Shown here in pieces: positions 1 to 8,695 of a stretch of DNA of 64,000 nucleotides. Origin of the DNA: Niabella soli DSM 19437 (GTDB lineage Bacteria; Bacteroidota; Bacteroidia; Chitinophagales; Chitinophagaceae); the NCBI RefSeq assembly GCF_000243115.2, contig NZ_CP007035.1, positions 1,116,001 to 1,180,000 on the forward strand, in the 5' to 3' direction. The notes beneath the pieces are model-generated. The model was not told where the DNA came from. It ran no database searches and saw only the letters and a program-made list of their open reading frames with translations. A program made the translations under genes and the position numbers. Within the stretch, counting starts at the first letter, position 1. The number at the start of each line of letters is the position of its first letter.

Positions 1-2555
1 GACCCCCAGGGAACAATGGCGCTTTCATCCAACTTGGCAATCTCATCTTTGCTCTTAAAGAATCCATCGCTCTGCAATCCCCAGATCTCACCGACTGTTT
101 GACCCTGCCGGTACTTAGCCGCAAACAATCCCAGCGGGTTATCGTACCGGGTAATTTTACTTTTATCATCCCATAACTGCGCTTTTACATTAAAGGAGAA
201 GGGCTTGTTTGCTACATTGAACGTAGTATTATAGGCCGCAGTAAGCTCCCAGCCTTTGGTAGACATATCTGCCGCATTCTGCTGCGGAGCCGTAGTACCC
301 AGCACACCCGGAAGCACTCTCGAGGGCGCCAACATTCCCGTGGTGTTGCGTATATAATAATCGAACGTAAAGTTCAGGTGATTATTCAAAAATCCCAGGT
401 CCGTACCCAAATTCGTTGAAGCTACGCTTTCCCAGGTATAGTTATTCGGGTCAACATTCAGGTTCGGAACAGTAGTGATCGGCTGTTGACCGGCCCCACC
501 GATCAGATACCCTGAAGTGCCTTTTCCCAGCCCGGAGATATAGCCATAATAGTCAACCGACTGATTCCCTTGTTTCGCATAAGAGGCTCTGAGCTTGAAA
601 GTGGAAACAGCGGAGGAAAGCCCTTTCCAGAAATTTTCTTTGTTCACCACCCAGGCGCCGGAAACACCGGGTGTAAAGGCCCAGCGGTCATTAGGAGGAA
701 ATCTTGAAGACCCATCTTCGCGAGCAGTGAAGGTTGCAATATAGCGGTCATTGAATGTATAATCGGCCCGGCCAAAATAGCTCCGGATCGCATAATCATA
801 ATAATCATATCCAAAACCTGATTGCGTGATGCTGGGATCGGAGCCCAATGTAAGACCGATATAAGGCAGGTTGGTGGAGATCAGTTGGTTCCGGTTTACC
901 GACAAGGGATTCCACTGATAATACTCCTGGTTATAACCCGCGGTAAGTTTAATATTATGCGCCCCGAATGTTTTATTGTAGTTGGCAAACAGGTCATAAA
1001 TATCCTGTCGCACCACACCATTTACATTCGTAACCGATCCCGGTGCATTTACCGTTCTTACATCGTTAGGCCCGTAGCCTACCTGTATCGGCAAATAGGA
1101 ATAATACCCATTCCAAAGCTCTCTTTTATTGCTGGCGGTCCCGGTAATGGTCAGGTCGCCATTTAAAAGCGTTACGATACCTCTTAAAATGTTAGCAAAA
1201 CCGAAGCGGGTTTCTTTATTTCGTCCCCCGTCCGTTAATTCACCGGCTAGAATGCCGGCCGTATTATTGCCCCAGGATCCATCAGGGTTTTTAGGAACAT
1301 TCACGGGTTGCGTATAATATACATCGGTTATATTATAGGAGGGCATATCTTTTACCATCTGGTACACGCTGATATTATCTTCCACCCGCAACCATGAGGT
1401 GGGGCTGATGCCCAGGTTAGACCGTACGCCATACCGGTCCCATTCATTCTTGGTCAGTTTGATTAATCCATTTTCTTTAGTATAATCAGCCGATAACAAA
1501 TAGTTGATCGGATTTTTCCCCGAGGAAGATCCACTAAAGGAGAGGGTATGATACTGTGAGAAATTGGTATTGCTGAAAAAATAGTCGTTAAAATTATAGT
1601 TACCCATATAGGCCCATTTCGTAGGATCATCAGGATTCGGTTTTACATCCGGAGCCGATGAAGGATCGTCCGACCGCTGCTTGGCCCAGGTCTGTTCCCA
1701 GGGCGCAAAGGGAGAATATTTCCAGGGAGTGTTCTCGGTAGCAATGTTCATCACCTTTCTGTAAATAAACGGGTCTGTTACAGGATCGGGCATTACCGTT
1801 CTTTTAGAAAGGGCGAAATAATCATTATAAGAAACTGTATGGCGGCCACCTGATTTTCCCTTCTTGGTTACGATCATGATCACTCCAAAGGCTGCGCGCG
1901 CACCATAGATTGCGGCCGATGCACCATCTCTGAGCGTGGTGATCGACTCCACATCAGAAGGGTTAATGCGCAGCAGGTCGTCCGTCTGCGACGCCACACC
2001 GTCAATCAATATCAGAGGCGCTCCGCCCCCGCCGTTGATAGACCCCATGCCCCGGATATTAATATTGGGCGTGGCGCCCGGCTGCCCGCTGGAATAAGAA
2101 ATATTCAGGCCCGCGCTCAGCCCTTGCAATCCCTGCAGGATATTGGCCACCGGGCGTTCCGCTATCTTTTTACCAGCGATCTGATCCACCGCCCCGGTGA
2201 TCTCGATTTTCTTCCGGGTACCATAACCTACATTCACCACCACTTCCTGCAGTTGGTCATTACTGCCGCCCGGTTGCAGGTATATCGTAGCTGCATTGCT
2301 TCCATTTAATGGAACCTCCTGTAGCGCATACCCTATCGAAGTAAATACTAAAGTGGCGTTTTTTGGACAGGTAATAGTATAAGTTCCCGCGCCATCGGTA
2401 ATAGTACCTTTACTGGTACCCTTTACGGCAACAGAAACTCCTTGCAGCAGACTGCTGTCTTTAGCAGACCGCACAACACCGCTGATTTTTACGTTTTGTG
2501 CACCTGAATAAATACAGAGCAGACAAAACAAAAGCGCGAAAGCCAGTTTTTGCAT
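1..2555 (-). CDS. SusC/RagA-family TonB-linked outer membrane receptor (3' end outside window)
   Basis: This is an outer-membrane TonB-dependent transporter for oligomeric nutrients; the substrate cannot be told. About 851 residues are visible from the ATG at 2555, and the reading frame runs open off the left edge, where full-length relatives have about 1000-1100 residues. Residues 1-20 form a signal peptide. A carboxypeptidase-regulatory-like beta domain follows (about 22-100), then the characteristic VVVNVGYGTRKK linker, the plug domain with NINIRGMGS and PLILIDG, and the beta-barrel. SusC genes are normally followed by susD, which would lie outside the window. No glycoside hydrolase or regulator tied to it is visible here. 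The family call is secure. Confidence 0.95.
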   Translation of the reverse strand, partial: MQKLAFALLFCLLCIYSGAQNVKISGVVRSAKDSSLLQGVSVAVKGTSKGTITDGAGTYTITCPKNATLVFTSIGYALQEVPLNGSNAATIYLQPGGSNDQLQEVVVNVGYGTRKKIEITGAVDQIAGKKIAERPVANILQGLQGLSAGLNISYSSGQPGATPNINIRGMGSINGGGGAPLILIDGVASQTDDLLRINPSDVESITTLRDGASAAIYGARAAFGVIMIVTKKGKSGGRHTVSYNDYFALSKRTVMPDPVTDPFIYRKVMNIATENTPWKYSPFAPWEQTWAKQRSDDPSSAPDVKPNPDDPTKWAYMGNYNFNDYFFSNTNFSQYHTLSFSGSSSGKNPINYLLSADYTKENGLIKLTKNEWDRYGVRSNLGISPTSWLRVEDNISVYQMVKDMPSYNITDVYYTQPVNVPKNPDGSWGNNTAGILAGELTDGGRNKETRFGFANILRGIVTLLNGDLTITGTASNKRELWNGYYSYLPIQVGYGPNDVRTVNAPGSVTNVNGVVRQDIYDLFANYNKTFGAHNIKLTAGYNQEYYQWNPLSVNRNQLISTNLPYIGLTLGSDPSITQSGFGYDYYDYAIRSYFGRADYTFNDRYIATFTAREDGSSRFPPNDRWAFTPGVSGAWVVNKENFWKGLSSAVSTFKLRASYAKQGNQSVDYYGYISGLGKGTSGYLIGGAGQQPITTVPNLNVDPNNYTWESVASTNLGTDLGFLNNHLNFTFDYYIRNTTGMLAPSRVLPGVLGTTAPQQNAADMSTKGWELTAAYNTTFNVANKPFSFNVKAQLWDDKSKITRYDNPLGLFAAKYRQGQTVGEIWGLQSDGFFKSKDEIAKLDESAIVPWG

Positions 2556-2996
2556 TGTTGAAATTTTAGGGATTTGTGATTATTTAAGCTTTTAAAAAAG
2601 AACAGTCAGATCATTATACCTGCTCACCGTCAATTTTCGTCATTGTTATTTTATCGTTCAGTCAAAGTGCAAAAATCATTACTATGGAAGCATTTGTTTC
2701 ATTTGGCACATTAAGTATTTGATATGTTTATTTTACCAAATTATTAAATATTTTGATTGAACATTCATTCAATTAAAAATAAATTTAAACTGGCTACATT
2801 TTGCCACCTTGTGCAATCGGTTGCACAGACGACGGACGTCTTCAGGGCATGGTCAGACTATTTTTTTAGCGGACCTGCCGCCCGCCCATTGCATTTATTA
2901 ACATAAAAAAAACACATCCCGCTTCATTATTATTTAGCTGGATTCAGTATTTTACTCTCCGGAACTACCACACTTTAAAATATTTAAAACCAAACT
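2556..2996. other. Intergenic region between divergent susC and tetR
   Basis: About 440 bases of AT-rich DNA separate the two divergent starts, so both promoters should lie here. I could not find a full TTG-N19-21-TAnnTTTG promoter on either strand, nor a convincing operator or small ORF. A short GC-richer patch around 2820-2890 has no recognisable structure. Confidence 0.5.
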
Positions 2997-3590
2997 ATGG
3001 GAAGAAAAAGTTTAAAAGAACCGAGACAAAAGGAAATTATAAAAGCGTTCTATAAGGTAGCCAAGAAAGAAGGGTTAGAAGAAACATCTATCGCTAAAAT
3101 AGCGGAGGTAATGAAAATAAACCCCAGCTTAATTGTTCATTACTTTAAAAATAAACAGGAATTGGTTTATGCGCTGATTGCTTATATCCTGGACAAGTAC
3201 CTGCTTATTTATAATGTAGAGAATATAGATGTCCCCACTTTAACTGATCTTAAAAAAGTGATCGACAACTTGTTTTCAAAGCAATGGAATAGTCTTTTCG
3301 ACGACGGATTATTCTACAGTTGTTATGCGCTCACCTTCAGGGATAAAAAAGTAAAACAGATGTATCATACTATCGGCAGCACCCTCCGCAGCAGGCTGGC
3401 AGTGTTTCTTGCATCCTGTAAACATGAAAAAATACTATCAATGAAAAATATTGAGGAAGTAGCCGACAAACTTTTTGTATTAGTAGACGGATCCTACTTT
3501 TATGTAAGCCTGGTATCCGATAAAAAGGAATATGAAAAAATAGTAGACCGGCATAAAGCGGCTGCCTATGATTTACTTGGAATTTCCTGA
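2997..3590 (+). CDS. TetR/AcrR-family transcriptional regulator
   Basis: A 197-residue DNA-binding regulator of normal TetR length. The N-terminal helix-turn-helix covers roughly residues 13-55 and ends in the family hallmark IVHYFKNKQELV. The C-terminal ligand-binding half is all-helical and not recognisable as to ligand. It is divergent from the susC gene, which makes that gene a possible target, but this is inference. Its last 25 bases overlap the 3' end of the convergent small membrane protein gene. Confidence 0.9.
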   Translation: MGRKSLKEPRQKEIIKAFYKVAKKEGLEETSIAKIAEVMKINPSLIVHYFKNKQELVYALIAYILDKYLLIYNVENIDVPTLTDLKKVIDNLFSKQWNSLFDDGLFYSCYALTFRDKKVKQMYHTIGSTLRSRLAVFLASCKHEKILSMKNIEEVADKLFVLVDGSYFYVSLVSDKKEYEKIVDRHKAAAYDLLGIS

Positions 3591-3829
3591 TCCCGCCGGC
3601 TTTTAAAATATTTGACAATTCCAATAACGGCAATCAATCCCCATAGCGCATTAGCAAAGATATTCGGTAGGTCACGAAGGTCATAAGCCTTTATTGCCAG
3701 CCCCGCTCCTCCCAGGAAATTCAGTAACTGGAAAAGCCAGCCGTCAAAACGGATATACCGAAAATTTAGCAAGAGGTAAGCGATGGTGCAACAACCAAAA
3801 CCGATCCAACCAATAATATCTGATACCAT
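3566..3829 (-). CDS. Small membrane protein, CBU_0592-like
   Basis: An 87-residue protein with about three hydrophobic segments (near residues 3-22, 30-46 and 57-74) and a short basic tail. The pattern of a first helix, a YLLLNF turn and a second helix rich in Gly resembles the CBU_0592-type small membrane protein family of unknown function. Its 3' end overlaps the 3' end of the convergent TetR gene by 25 bases. No function can be assigned. Confidence 0.7.
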   Translation of the reverse strand: MVSDIIGWIGFGCCTIAYLLLNFRYIRFDGWLFQLLNFLGGAGLAIKAYDLRDLPNIFANALWGLIAVIGIVKYFKSRRDQEIPSKS

Positions 3830-3911
3830 ACTATTTTTCCTAAAAATAAGACCTTACGGGCGCTTATCAAACATTTGTTTTCAATGTATCTTTTAAAAAT
3901 ACCAACGCAAG

Positions 3912-4526
3912 TTATATCATTCCGAGTTTGGTTGCTTTACTGATCAGGATGGCCGTGTTTTTTGCGGCAAATTTTTCGAGCAGGCTTTTACGATGGGTGT
4001 TCACGGTGGGAATGCTGATAAAAAGTTGTTCGGAAATCTCGGCATTCGTGAGGCCGGCGGCGATCAACTCCAGTACCTCTTTTTCTCGTCGGGTAATTAC
4101 TGGTAACGCATTGCCTGATTCCTTCAACGAAAAGGCAGCTTCCGTGCTGAGGTATGTTTTTCCGGAAGCAACGACCGTAAGAGCCTCCAGCAGTTCTTCT
4201 TTTGTTGCATTTTTCAGCACATAGCCCGACGCTCCGTTTTCAGTAATGTTCCGGATAATGGCCTGCTGATTGAACGTGCTCAGTCCCAGTACAAATACGG
4301 AAGGATATTTTTGCCTTACAGCCTTGCACAAATCGATGCCATTCATATCCGGCAGGTTAATGTCCATCAGTATAATATCCGGCTGTTGCTGTTTTAAAAA
4401 GCTCAGACAGGAAGCAGCATTAGTAGCATGGCCCAGCCAATCGATATCCTTCTCATTTTGTAATAAGGAGCGGATGCCTTCAATCACCATATAATGATCA
4501 TCAACTATAAATACGCTTATCTTCAT
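3912..4526 (-). CDS. NarL/LuxR-family response regulator
   Basis: A 204-residue two-component response regulator. The receiver domain (about 1-120) has the acidic pair D9-D10, the phosphoacceptor D55 in LMDINLPD, S83/T84 and the conserved K105. The C-terminal LuxR-type helix-turn-helix (about 140-200) carries TRREKEVLELIAAGLTN and the recognition region SIPTVNTHRKSLLEKF. The gene follows the histidine kinase on the same strand with a 28-base gap, so the two form a cognate pair. I infer that it binds the palindrome found repeatedly in the neighbouring locus (see the regulatory sites at 6571, 6946, 7026, 13378 and 18381). NarL-type regulators bind inverted repeats, but no binding data exist here. 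Confidence 0.95.
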   Translation of the reverse strand: MKISVFIVDDHYMVIEGIRSLLQNEKDIDWLGHATNAASCLSFLKQQQPDIILMDINLPDMNGIDLCKAVRQKYPSVFVLGLSTFNQQAIIRNITENGASGYVLKNATKEELLEALTVVASGKTYLSTEAAFSLKESGNALPVITRREKEVLELIAAGLTNAEISEQLFISIPTVNTHRKSLLEKFAAKNTAILISKATKLGMI

Positions 4527-4554
4527 TAATCAATGGACTATTTATTTATAAATG

Positions 4555-6537
4555 CTACTCCTGAATCCTGATCTCAATAAGAACAGAGGTTCCTTTGCCG
4601 GGTGCCGAGCTCAGGTCCAGCTTGCCTTTTAGAAACTCAACACGGTTCTGGATATTATTCCACCCTATACCAGATGACTGTCGCAGCCTGGCGGTATCAA
4701 ATCCCTCTCCATCGTCTTCTACCGTAATACTTAACAACTGTTCGGATCCCGACCAATGTAGCTGCACCAGTACATTTTTAGCAGCCGCATGTTTGATGGC
4801 ATTGTTTACCAGTTCCTGTACAATACGATAAATGGTAACGGCCGTGGTCTGTTCCATTTCAACAGCATCCGCTCCCACCGACTGGTAACTGGCATGTATT
4901 ACGCCGCTGCGGTCAATTTCATTGCAGAATTCCTTCAAGGCTGCGCTCAGTCCATATCTTACCAATACTTCGGGCATCATATTATGGGCCACCCGCCGCA
5001 TTTCTTTTATAGAACTGTCGAGCATATCGATACTGCGTTCAAAAGCCTGTGCATTATCAGGCGTTAAAATTAAATTCCCTTTCATAGTACTTAAAGAAAA
5101 TTTTATGCCACTCAGCATGCCTCCCAACCCGTCGTGCAGGTCCTTAGCCAGACGGGTACGTTCCTGCTCCTCCCCCTTCAGAACGGCCTCTGTGGCGGTC
5201 AATTGTTTTTCGGTTTCAAGCTCGTCAATCTTAGCCTGTTGTAGCTTTTGGCGGTGTTTGTAGTTGCGGTAAGCAAGCAACGAAATGATCAATAACGCAA
5301 CGGCGGCGCCGGCTAAAACATTTGTGAAAATATTTTTTTGCCGGAGCTGCAACTGTTGAATTTCTCTTTCTGCCTGTAAAGTCCTTATCTCACGGTCTTT
5401 ACTTCCTACTTTATAACGCACCTCCATTAGCGTTATTTTTTTTCTCATTTCATCGGAAGATATGCTATCCGAAAGTCGCATTTTCTGATCAAGAAACCGG
5501 TAAGCGCTTTCGTAATCTTTCTGAAGAAAGCTGAGTCTGGCGCTATTGTCATAGGCGTTTACCTGACCCGATGGCATTTTAAAACTGATAGACTTTTGCA
5601 ATAAAGTATCATTCATTTTCTTTGCTTCGGCCATTTTTCCGGCAGCAATCAAAGCTTTTATAAGTGGGTCTATCAGCGCTATTTGTTTATAAGTATCATC
5701 ATTATCCTGCCCAGTTTTATAAGCAACTCCAAAATCTTCAATTGCTTGCTGGTATTGCTTTTTATTCAGATTTATGCTGCCGCGTACTTCGTAAAAAGAC
5801 GCCTTTGCAGTCAGGTCATTTGTTTTGGCAACTAAAGGAGCTGCTTTGTTCAAAACACTTTCGGCCTTCGCATATTTTTTCTCTTTAATCAATCGCAGCG
5901 AATAATTTAAGCGATAACGTGCAATAAGAGCCTTATTGCCGCTTTTTTCGGCATCGTTGATAGCCTTATTTTCATATTCGTAGGCTTTTCCCGGTTGCAG
6001 CAACTCATCATATAATGAAGCTAATCCATCATACACAGTAGCAGATGGTTCAAATTTGTGATACTGTTCTAATAAATTTGCAGCTTTTAAATAATGATCA
6101 ATAGCACTTTCGTGATCACCCATTTTTAAATAATCACCGCCGAGGTTATTGTGCAAGTATGCGGCATTAATTTTTGCAAACTGATTAGTGTCTTTTTGTA
6201 AAATTTGAAATGCAGTATCAGCATATAACATAGAAGTTGAGTAATCGCCCCTGTCTGCATAATAAAGCTGGAGGTAAATGTATCCTATCTGGACTCCCCG
6301 GGTGTTACCCAATTTTTGACTAAGTGTGATAACCTCCTTCATATAGGGTAATGCCTGCGACGTATTCACATTTACTGCATTTAAGACATAATCTACCAAT
6401 ATATTCAAGCGTGTTGTGTCATGCTGTGGATGTTTAGCGATTTCAACCTTAATGCTGTCCAGCTCTTTTGTTTGTGCATCGGAAACAGTGCTCCAGAGCA
6501 GTAAATTTGCGAATAGTATTAGCAGCTTTTTTTTCAT
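4555..6537 (-). CDS. TPR-domain sensor histidine kinase (HisKA_3 type)
   Basis: A 660-residue sensor kinase. It has a signal peptide (1-21), a periplasmic region made of tetratricopeptide repeats (about 40-370), one transmembrane helix near residues 405-422, and a short coiled-coil. The HisKA_3 dimerisation domain carries phosphoacceptor H468 in KDLHDGLGG. A HATPase domain follows, with the N box ELVNNAIKHA, the G1 box EDDGEGFD and the later GIGWNNIQNR segment. This is the usual Bacteroidota partner of NarL-type regulators, and the regulator gene lies directly downstream. It is divergent from the large secreted-protein locus starting at 7147. The signal sensed by the TPR region is unknown. 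Confidence 0.95.
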   Translation of the reverse strand: MKKKLLILFANLLLWSTVSDAQTKELDSIKVEIAKHPQHDTTRLNILVDYVLNAVNVNTSQALPYMKEVITLSQKLGNTRGVQIGYIYLQLYYADRGDYSTSMLYADTAFQILQKDTNQFAKINAAYLHNNLGGDYLKMGDHESAIDHYLKAANLLEQYHKFEPSATVYDGLASLYDELLQPGKAYEYENKAINDAEKSGNKALIARYRLNYSLRLIKEKKYAKAESVLNKAAPLVAKTNDLTAKASFYEVRGSINLNKKQYQQAIEDFGVAYKTGQDNDDTYKQIALIDPLIKALIAAGKMAEAKKMNDTLLQKSISFKMPSGQVNAYDNSARLSFLQKDYESAYRFLDQKMRLSDSISSDEMRKKITLMEVRYKVGSKDREIRTLQAEREIQQLQLRQKNIFTNVLAGAAVALLIISLLAYRNYKHRQKLQQAKIDELETEKQLTATEAVLKGEEQERTRLAKDLHDGLGGMLSGIKFSLSTMKGNLILTPDNAQAFERSIDMLDSSIKEMRRVAHNMMPEVLVRYGLSAALKEFCNEIDRSGVIHASYQSVGADAVEMEQTTAVTIYRIVQELVNNAIKHAAAKNVLVQLHWSGSEQLLSITVEDDGEGFDTARLRQSSGIGWNNIQNRVEFLKGKLDLSSAPGKGTSVLIEIRIQE

Positions 6538-6570
6538 TTATTGCAATTTAAGCCTTGGTTTAACAGCTTT

Positions 6571-6590
6571 TCTCATCCTTTTTAACGATT
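6571..6590 (-). promoter_or_regulatory. Candidate operator in front of the histidine kinase gene
   Basis: The segment contains CATCCTTTTTAACGATT, a degenerate copy of the palindrome AATCAT-N8-ATGATT seen at 6946, 7026, 13378 and 18381. Read toward the kinase gene it lies 34 bases from the ATG. A weak TAAATTGC box sits at 6543-6550, at about the spacing seen at the other sites. It may mean autoregulation of the two-component genes. This copy is the least certain because only one half-site is well conserved. Confidence 0.35.
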
Positions 6591-6593
6591 TTT

Positions 6594-6634
6594 AAAAAAA
6601 CAGGAGGCTGCCTCACCATTCGAGACAGCCTCCT
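6594..6634 (-). terminator. Rho-independent terminator of the GG-leader peptide gene
   Basis: Arms at 6602-6614 and 6622-6634 pair over 13 positions with one G-T wobble around a 7-base loop. On the minus strand the stem is followed by seven T residues. It starts 26 bases after the stop of the peptide gene and separates that gene from the kinase gene. Confidence 0.8.
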
Positions 6635-6659
6635 ATCCTTTCAGTAAGGCCTTCTGCCA

Positions 6660-6868
6660 TCAATTGTCAAATCCGCTACCAACTACATTTTTTAATGTAT
6701 ATGATGCAGCGATTAAATTGCCGGATGTTCCTGGAGCCAATCTTTCCGTTATCGAACTGGTAAGGGTATCATCGACAGGCCCTACATAATTGCCGCCTAC
6801 AATTTTTTTTGATCTTCCTTTGTCAACTCCTGCAGTTGTAATTTTTCAATTGTCAATCTGTTTTTCAT
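6660..6868 (-). pseudogene. GG-leader natural product / bacteriocin-like precursor peptide, frameshifted
   Basis: From the ATG at 6868 the peptide begins MKNRLTIEKLQLQELTKEDQ and reaches a stop after 23 residues, just after a run of eight A (6803-6810 on the plus strand as T). With one extra A the frame continues through KKIVGG and gives a 69-residue peptide ending at 6660. This fits the Bacteroidota family of precursors with a Leu/Lys/Glu-rich leader and a double-glycine cleavage site. The predicted core after GG is NYVGPVDDTLTSSITERL and onward, rich in Ser/Thr and without Cys. A terminator follows directly, as for a real gene. No maturation enzyme or peptidase-transporter gene is nearby. 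The break may be an assembly error, slippage on A AAA AAA, or true decay. Confidence 0.7.
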
Positions 6869-6945
6869 TTTAATAAATTTTTAATTGTTTAAAAGGCTTA
6901 CGCTTAAAGTTAAAATACTTTTCCCATTTTAATGTCTATTTTGAG

Positions 6946-6994
6946 AAATCATTTTTTTAAGAATGCTGCCAGCTGGTACCTAAATATACTTTTA
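6946..6994 (+). promoter_or_regulatory. Upstream copy of the duplicated operator-promoter module
   Basis: A diverged copy of the module at 7026. It has AATCATTTTTTTAAGAATG (6947-6965), then GCTGGTACCTAAATATAC and a TACTTTTA box at 6987-6994. The palindrome's right arm and the -33 element are degraded, so activity is doubtful. The two copies are 79 bases apart and share the block GCTGGTACCT, which implies a tandem duplication. Confidence 0.5.
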
Positions 6995-7025
6995 TCGCGC
7001 TAAATAATAAAAAGATATTTTTTAA

Positions 7026-7074
7026 AATCATCTTTTTTAATGATTGTTCCCGCTGGTACCTGAATATACCTTTA
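7026..7074 (+). promoter_or_regulatory. Operator-promoter in front of the secreted-protein locus
   Basis: A palindrome AATCAT-CTTTTTTA-ATGATT spans 7026-7045. Its right arm runs into a TTG (7044-7046), followed after 20 bases by TACCTTTA (7067-7074). This is a Bacteroidota-type promoter with A in place of the last G. The palindrome centre lies about 42 bases upstream of the expected start of transcription, a class II activator position. The first gene starts at 7147. Confidence 0.6.
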
Positions 7075-7146
7075 CGCTGTTAAAGAACAAAATAAGATCT
7101 TCCTTTACCAGAATTAAAACCAACTCCTCATCAAAATCATAATTCA

Positions 7147-7512
7147 ATGGAAACAGGACCACAAGGGATCAATGATAATGAAAGTAAAACGATTGCTGTC
7201 ATCAGTTATCTTACACCTATTGGCTGGATAATTGCCTATGTGATGCACCACAACAATAAATCAGTGTTTGCCAGTTATCACCTGCGGCAAACCTTACTGC
7301 TGATGCTTATTTCCCTGGGCGTTTATGTTGTTCAAACTATGCTTTTGTTTATTCCTTATATCGGCTGGCTGATAACACTATTCTCTATGGTGCTAAATAT
7401 CGGCTTATTGGTATTATGGGTTATTGGTCTGATCGCGGCAATAAACGGCGAGGAAAAACCCATTCCCCTGATCGGTGAAAAAGCACAATTGCTCTTTGCG
7501 AAAATAGTATAA
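7147..7512 (+). CDS. DUF4870-family membrane protein
   Basis: A 121-residue integral membrane protein of the DUF4870 family. The hallmarks are SKTIAVISYLTPIGWIIAYV at the start of the first helix, a HLRQTL segment after a polar loop, and two further helices around 60-100. The function of the family is unknown. It is the first gene of the plus-strand locus and lies about 70 bases downstream of the expected start from the promoter at 7026. The gap to the next gene is 60 bases. Confidence 0.85.
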   Translation: METGPQGINDNESKTIAVISYLTPIGWIIAYVMHHNNKSVFASYHLRQTLLLMLISLGVYVVQTMLLFIPYIGWLITLFSMVLNIGLLVLWVIGLIAAINGEEKPIPLIGEKAQLLFAKIV

Positions 7513-7572
7513 AGCCGTCGCGCAACATCAGCCAATACCCGTAACACCCTTTATAAAACAAAATTTAAACTA

Positions 7573-8625
7573 ATGAGATCATATATGCCGCTGCTAACCC
7601 TGTTGTTGAGCATGACTGCCGTTGCACAAAAACAAACCTACGATATTGTTTCCTACACCCCGCCAAAAGATTGGACCGAAAAACAGAGCGGTAGCAATAT
7701 TTCTTATTCACGGATCGACGGCGGTAGCTGGGCCCAGATAGCCATTTACCAACACCGGAATTGTGAAGGCGATATACAAACAGATTTTGATAAGGAATGG
7801 AACGAACTCGCGGCATCGAACAAAGCCATTTCATCTCCTGAAAGAACAATGCCGCAAACAGAAGACGGCTGGACAGTGATGAGCGGCAGTGGGATATGGC
7901 AATACAATGGGGCAAATGTAGCTTCTGTACTTACTGTTTATTCCAACAACAGGGTTTGTATATCCGTGTTGTGCAATGCTACTGCACAGCCGTATCTGAA
8001 AGATTACCAGGCATTGATAGGCTCGCTGGATCTGAATCCTGATGGTGTTTCGGAAATAGCTGCCACTGAAAATCCTAGTTCCACAGCCGCCGCCAATACA
8101 CCAGCAAATAACGGAAATGCTTCTATCGCTGGTTTGTGGTGCGACTATGTTTTAGAAACAACTGCATATACCATTAACGGCAGGCCACAATATACCGCAG
8201 GGTATTTGAGAAAGGAATATACATTTCATCCCGATGGTACCTATATTTTTCGCAACAAACAATGGCTGACTAAAACGAAAGACATTTTATTCATTTATGA
8301 AACCGGAACTTATTCTGTAAGCGGTAATCAACTTACTATTACACCCGACAAAGGCAAAGGTGAGTTTTGGAGCAAAACAAACAGCAGCAAAGAATGGGGC
8401 AAGTTGGTTAAGTCATCGGATTATAAAGTGGAAAAAGTTACTTACTCATTTGAGATAATACAAGACCCGGCCTATGGCAATAGTATTGTTCTCAAACCCG
8501 GAAAACCTACCGAAAGAGATGGGGGAAAATTCAATGCTCCCAATGACCCATACGAATTTCGCTACAAAAAACGGGAGCAATTGGGTACGTTGATTGACAA
8601 TCCACCTGGGTTTCAAATAAAATAA
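7573..8625 (+). CDS. Secreted two-domain protein, paralogue 1 (lipocalin-like C-terminus)
   Basis: A 350-residue exported protein that I cannot assign to a characterised family. It has a signal peptide ending in VAQ (about 1-18), then an N-terminal domain (20-155) beginning KQTYDIVSYTPPKDW, a low-complexity linker, and a C-terminal beta-rich domain starting AGLWCDYV. That last domain has the rhythm of lipocalin-like domains: TFHPDGTYIFRN, then GTYSVSGNQLTITP. Two paralogues lie downstream, at 14962 (nearly identical N-terminal domain) and 16042 (very similar C-terminal domain and the same ending DNPPGF). The start could also be Met5, but the first ATG gives a normal signal peptide. The periplasm or cell surface is the likely location. 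Confidence 0.85.
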   Translation: MRSYMPLLTLLLSMTAVAQKQTYDIVSYTPPKDWTEKQSGSNISYSRIDGGSWAQIAIYQHRNCEGDIQTDFDKEWNELAASNKAISSPERTMPQTEDGWTVMSGSGIWQYNGANVASVLTVYSNNRVCISVLCNATAQPYLKDYQALIGSLDLNPDGVSEIAATENPSSTAAANTPANNGNASIAGLWCDYVLETTAYTINGRPQYTAGYLRKEYTFHPDGTYIFRNKQWLTKTKDILFIYETGTYSVSGNQLTITPDKGKGEFWSKTNSSKEWGKLVKSSDYKVEKVTYSFEIIQDPAYGNSIVLKPGKPTERDGGKFNAPNDPYEFRYKKREQLGTLIDNPPGFQIK

Positions 8626-8695
8626 TAAGCAAAAAAAGCGGGAAAACGATCAGGGAACACTTTCTCATGGAAATAAATAAATACAAACGATACAA

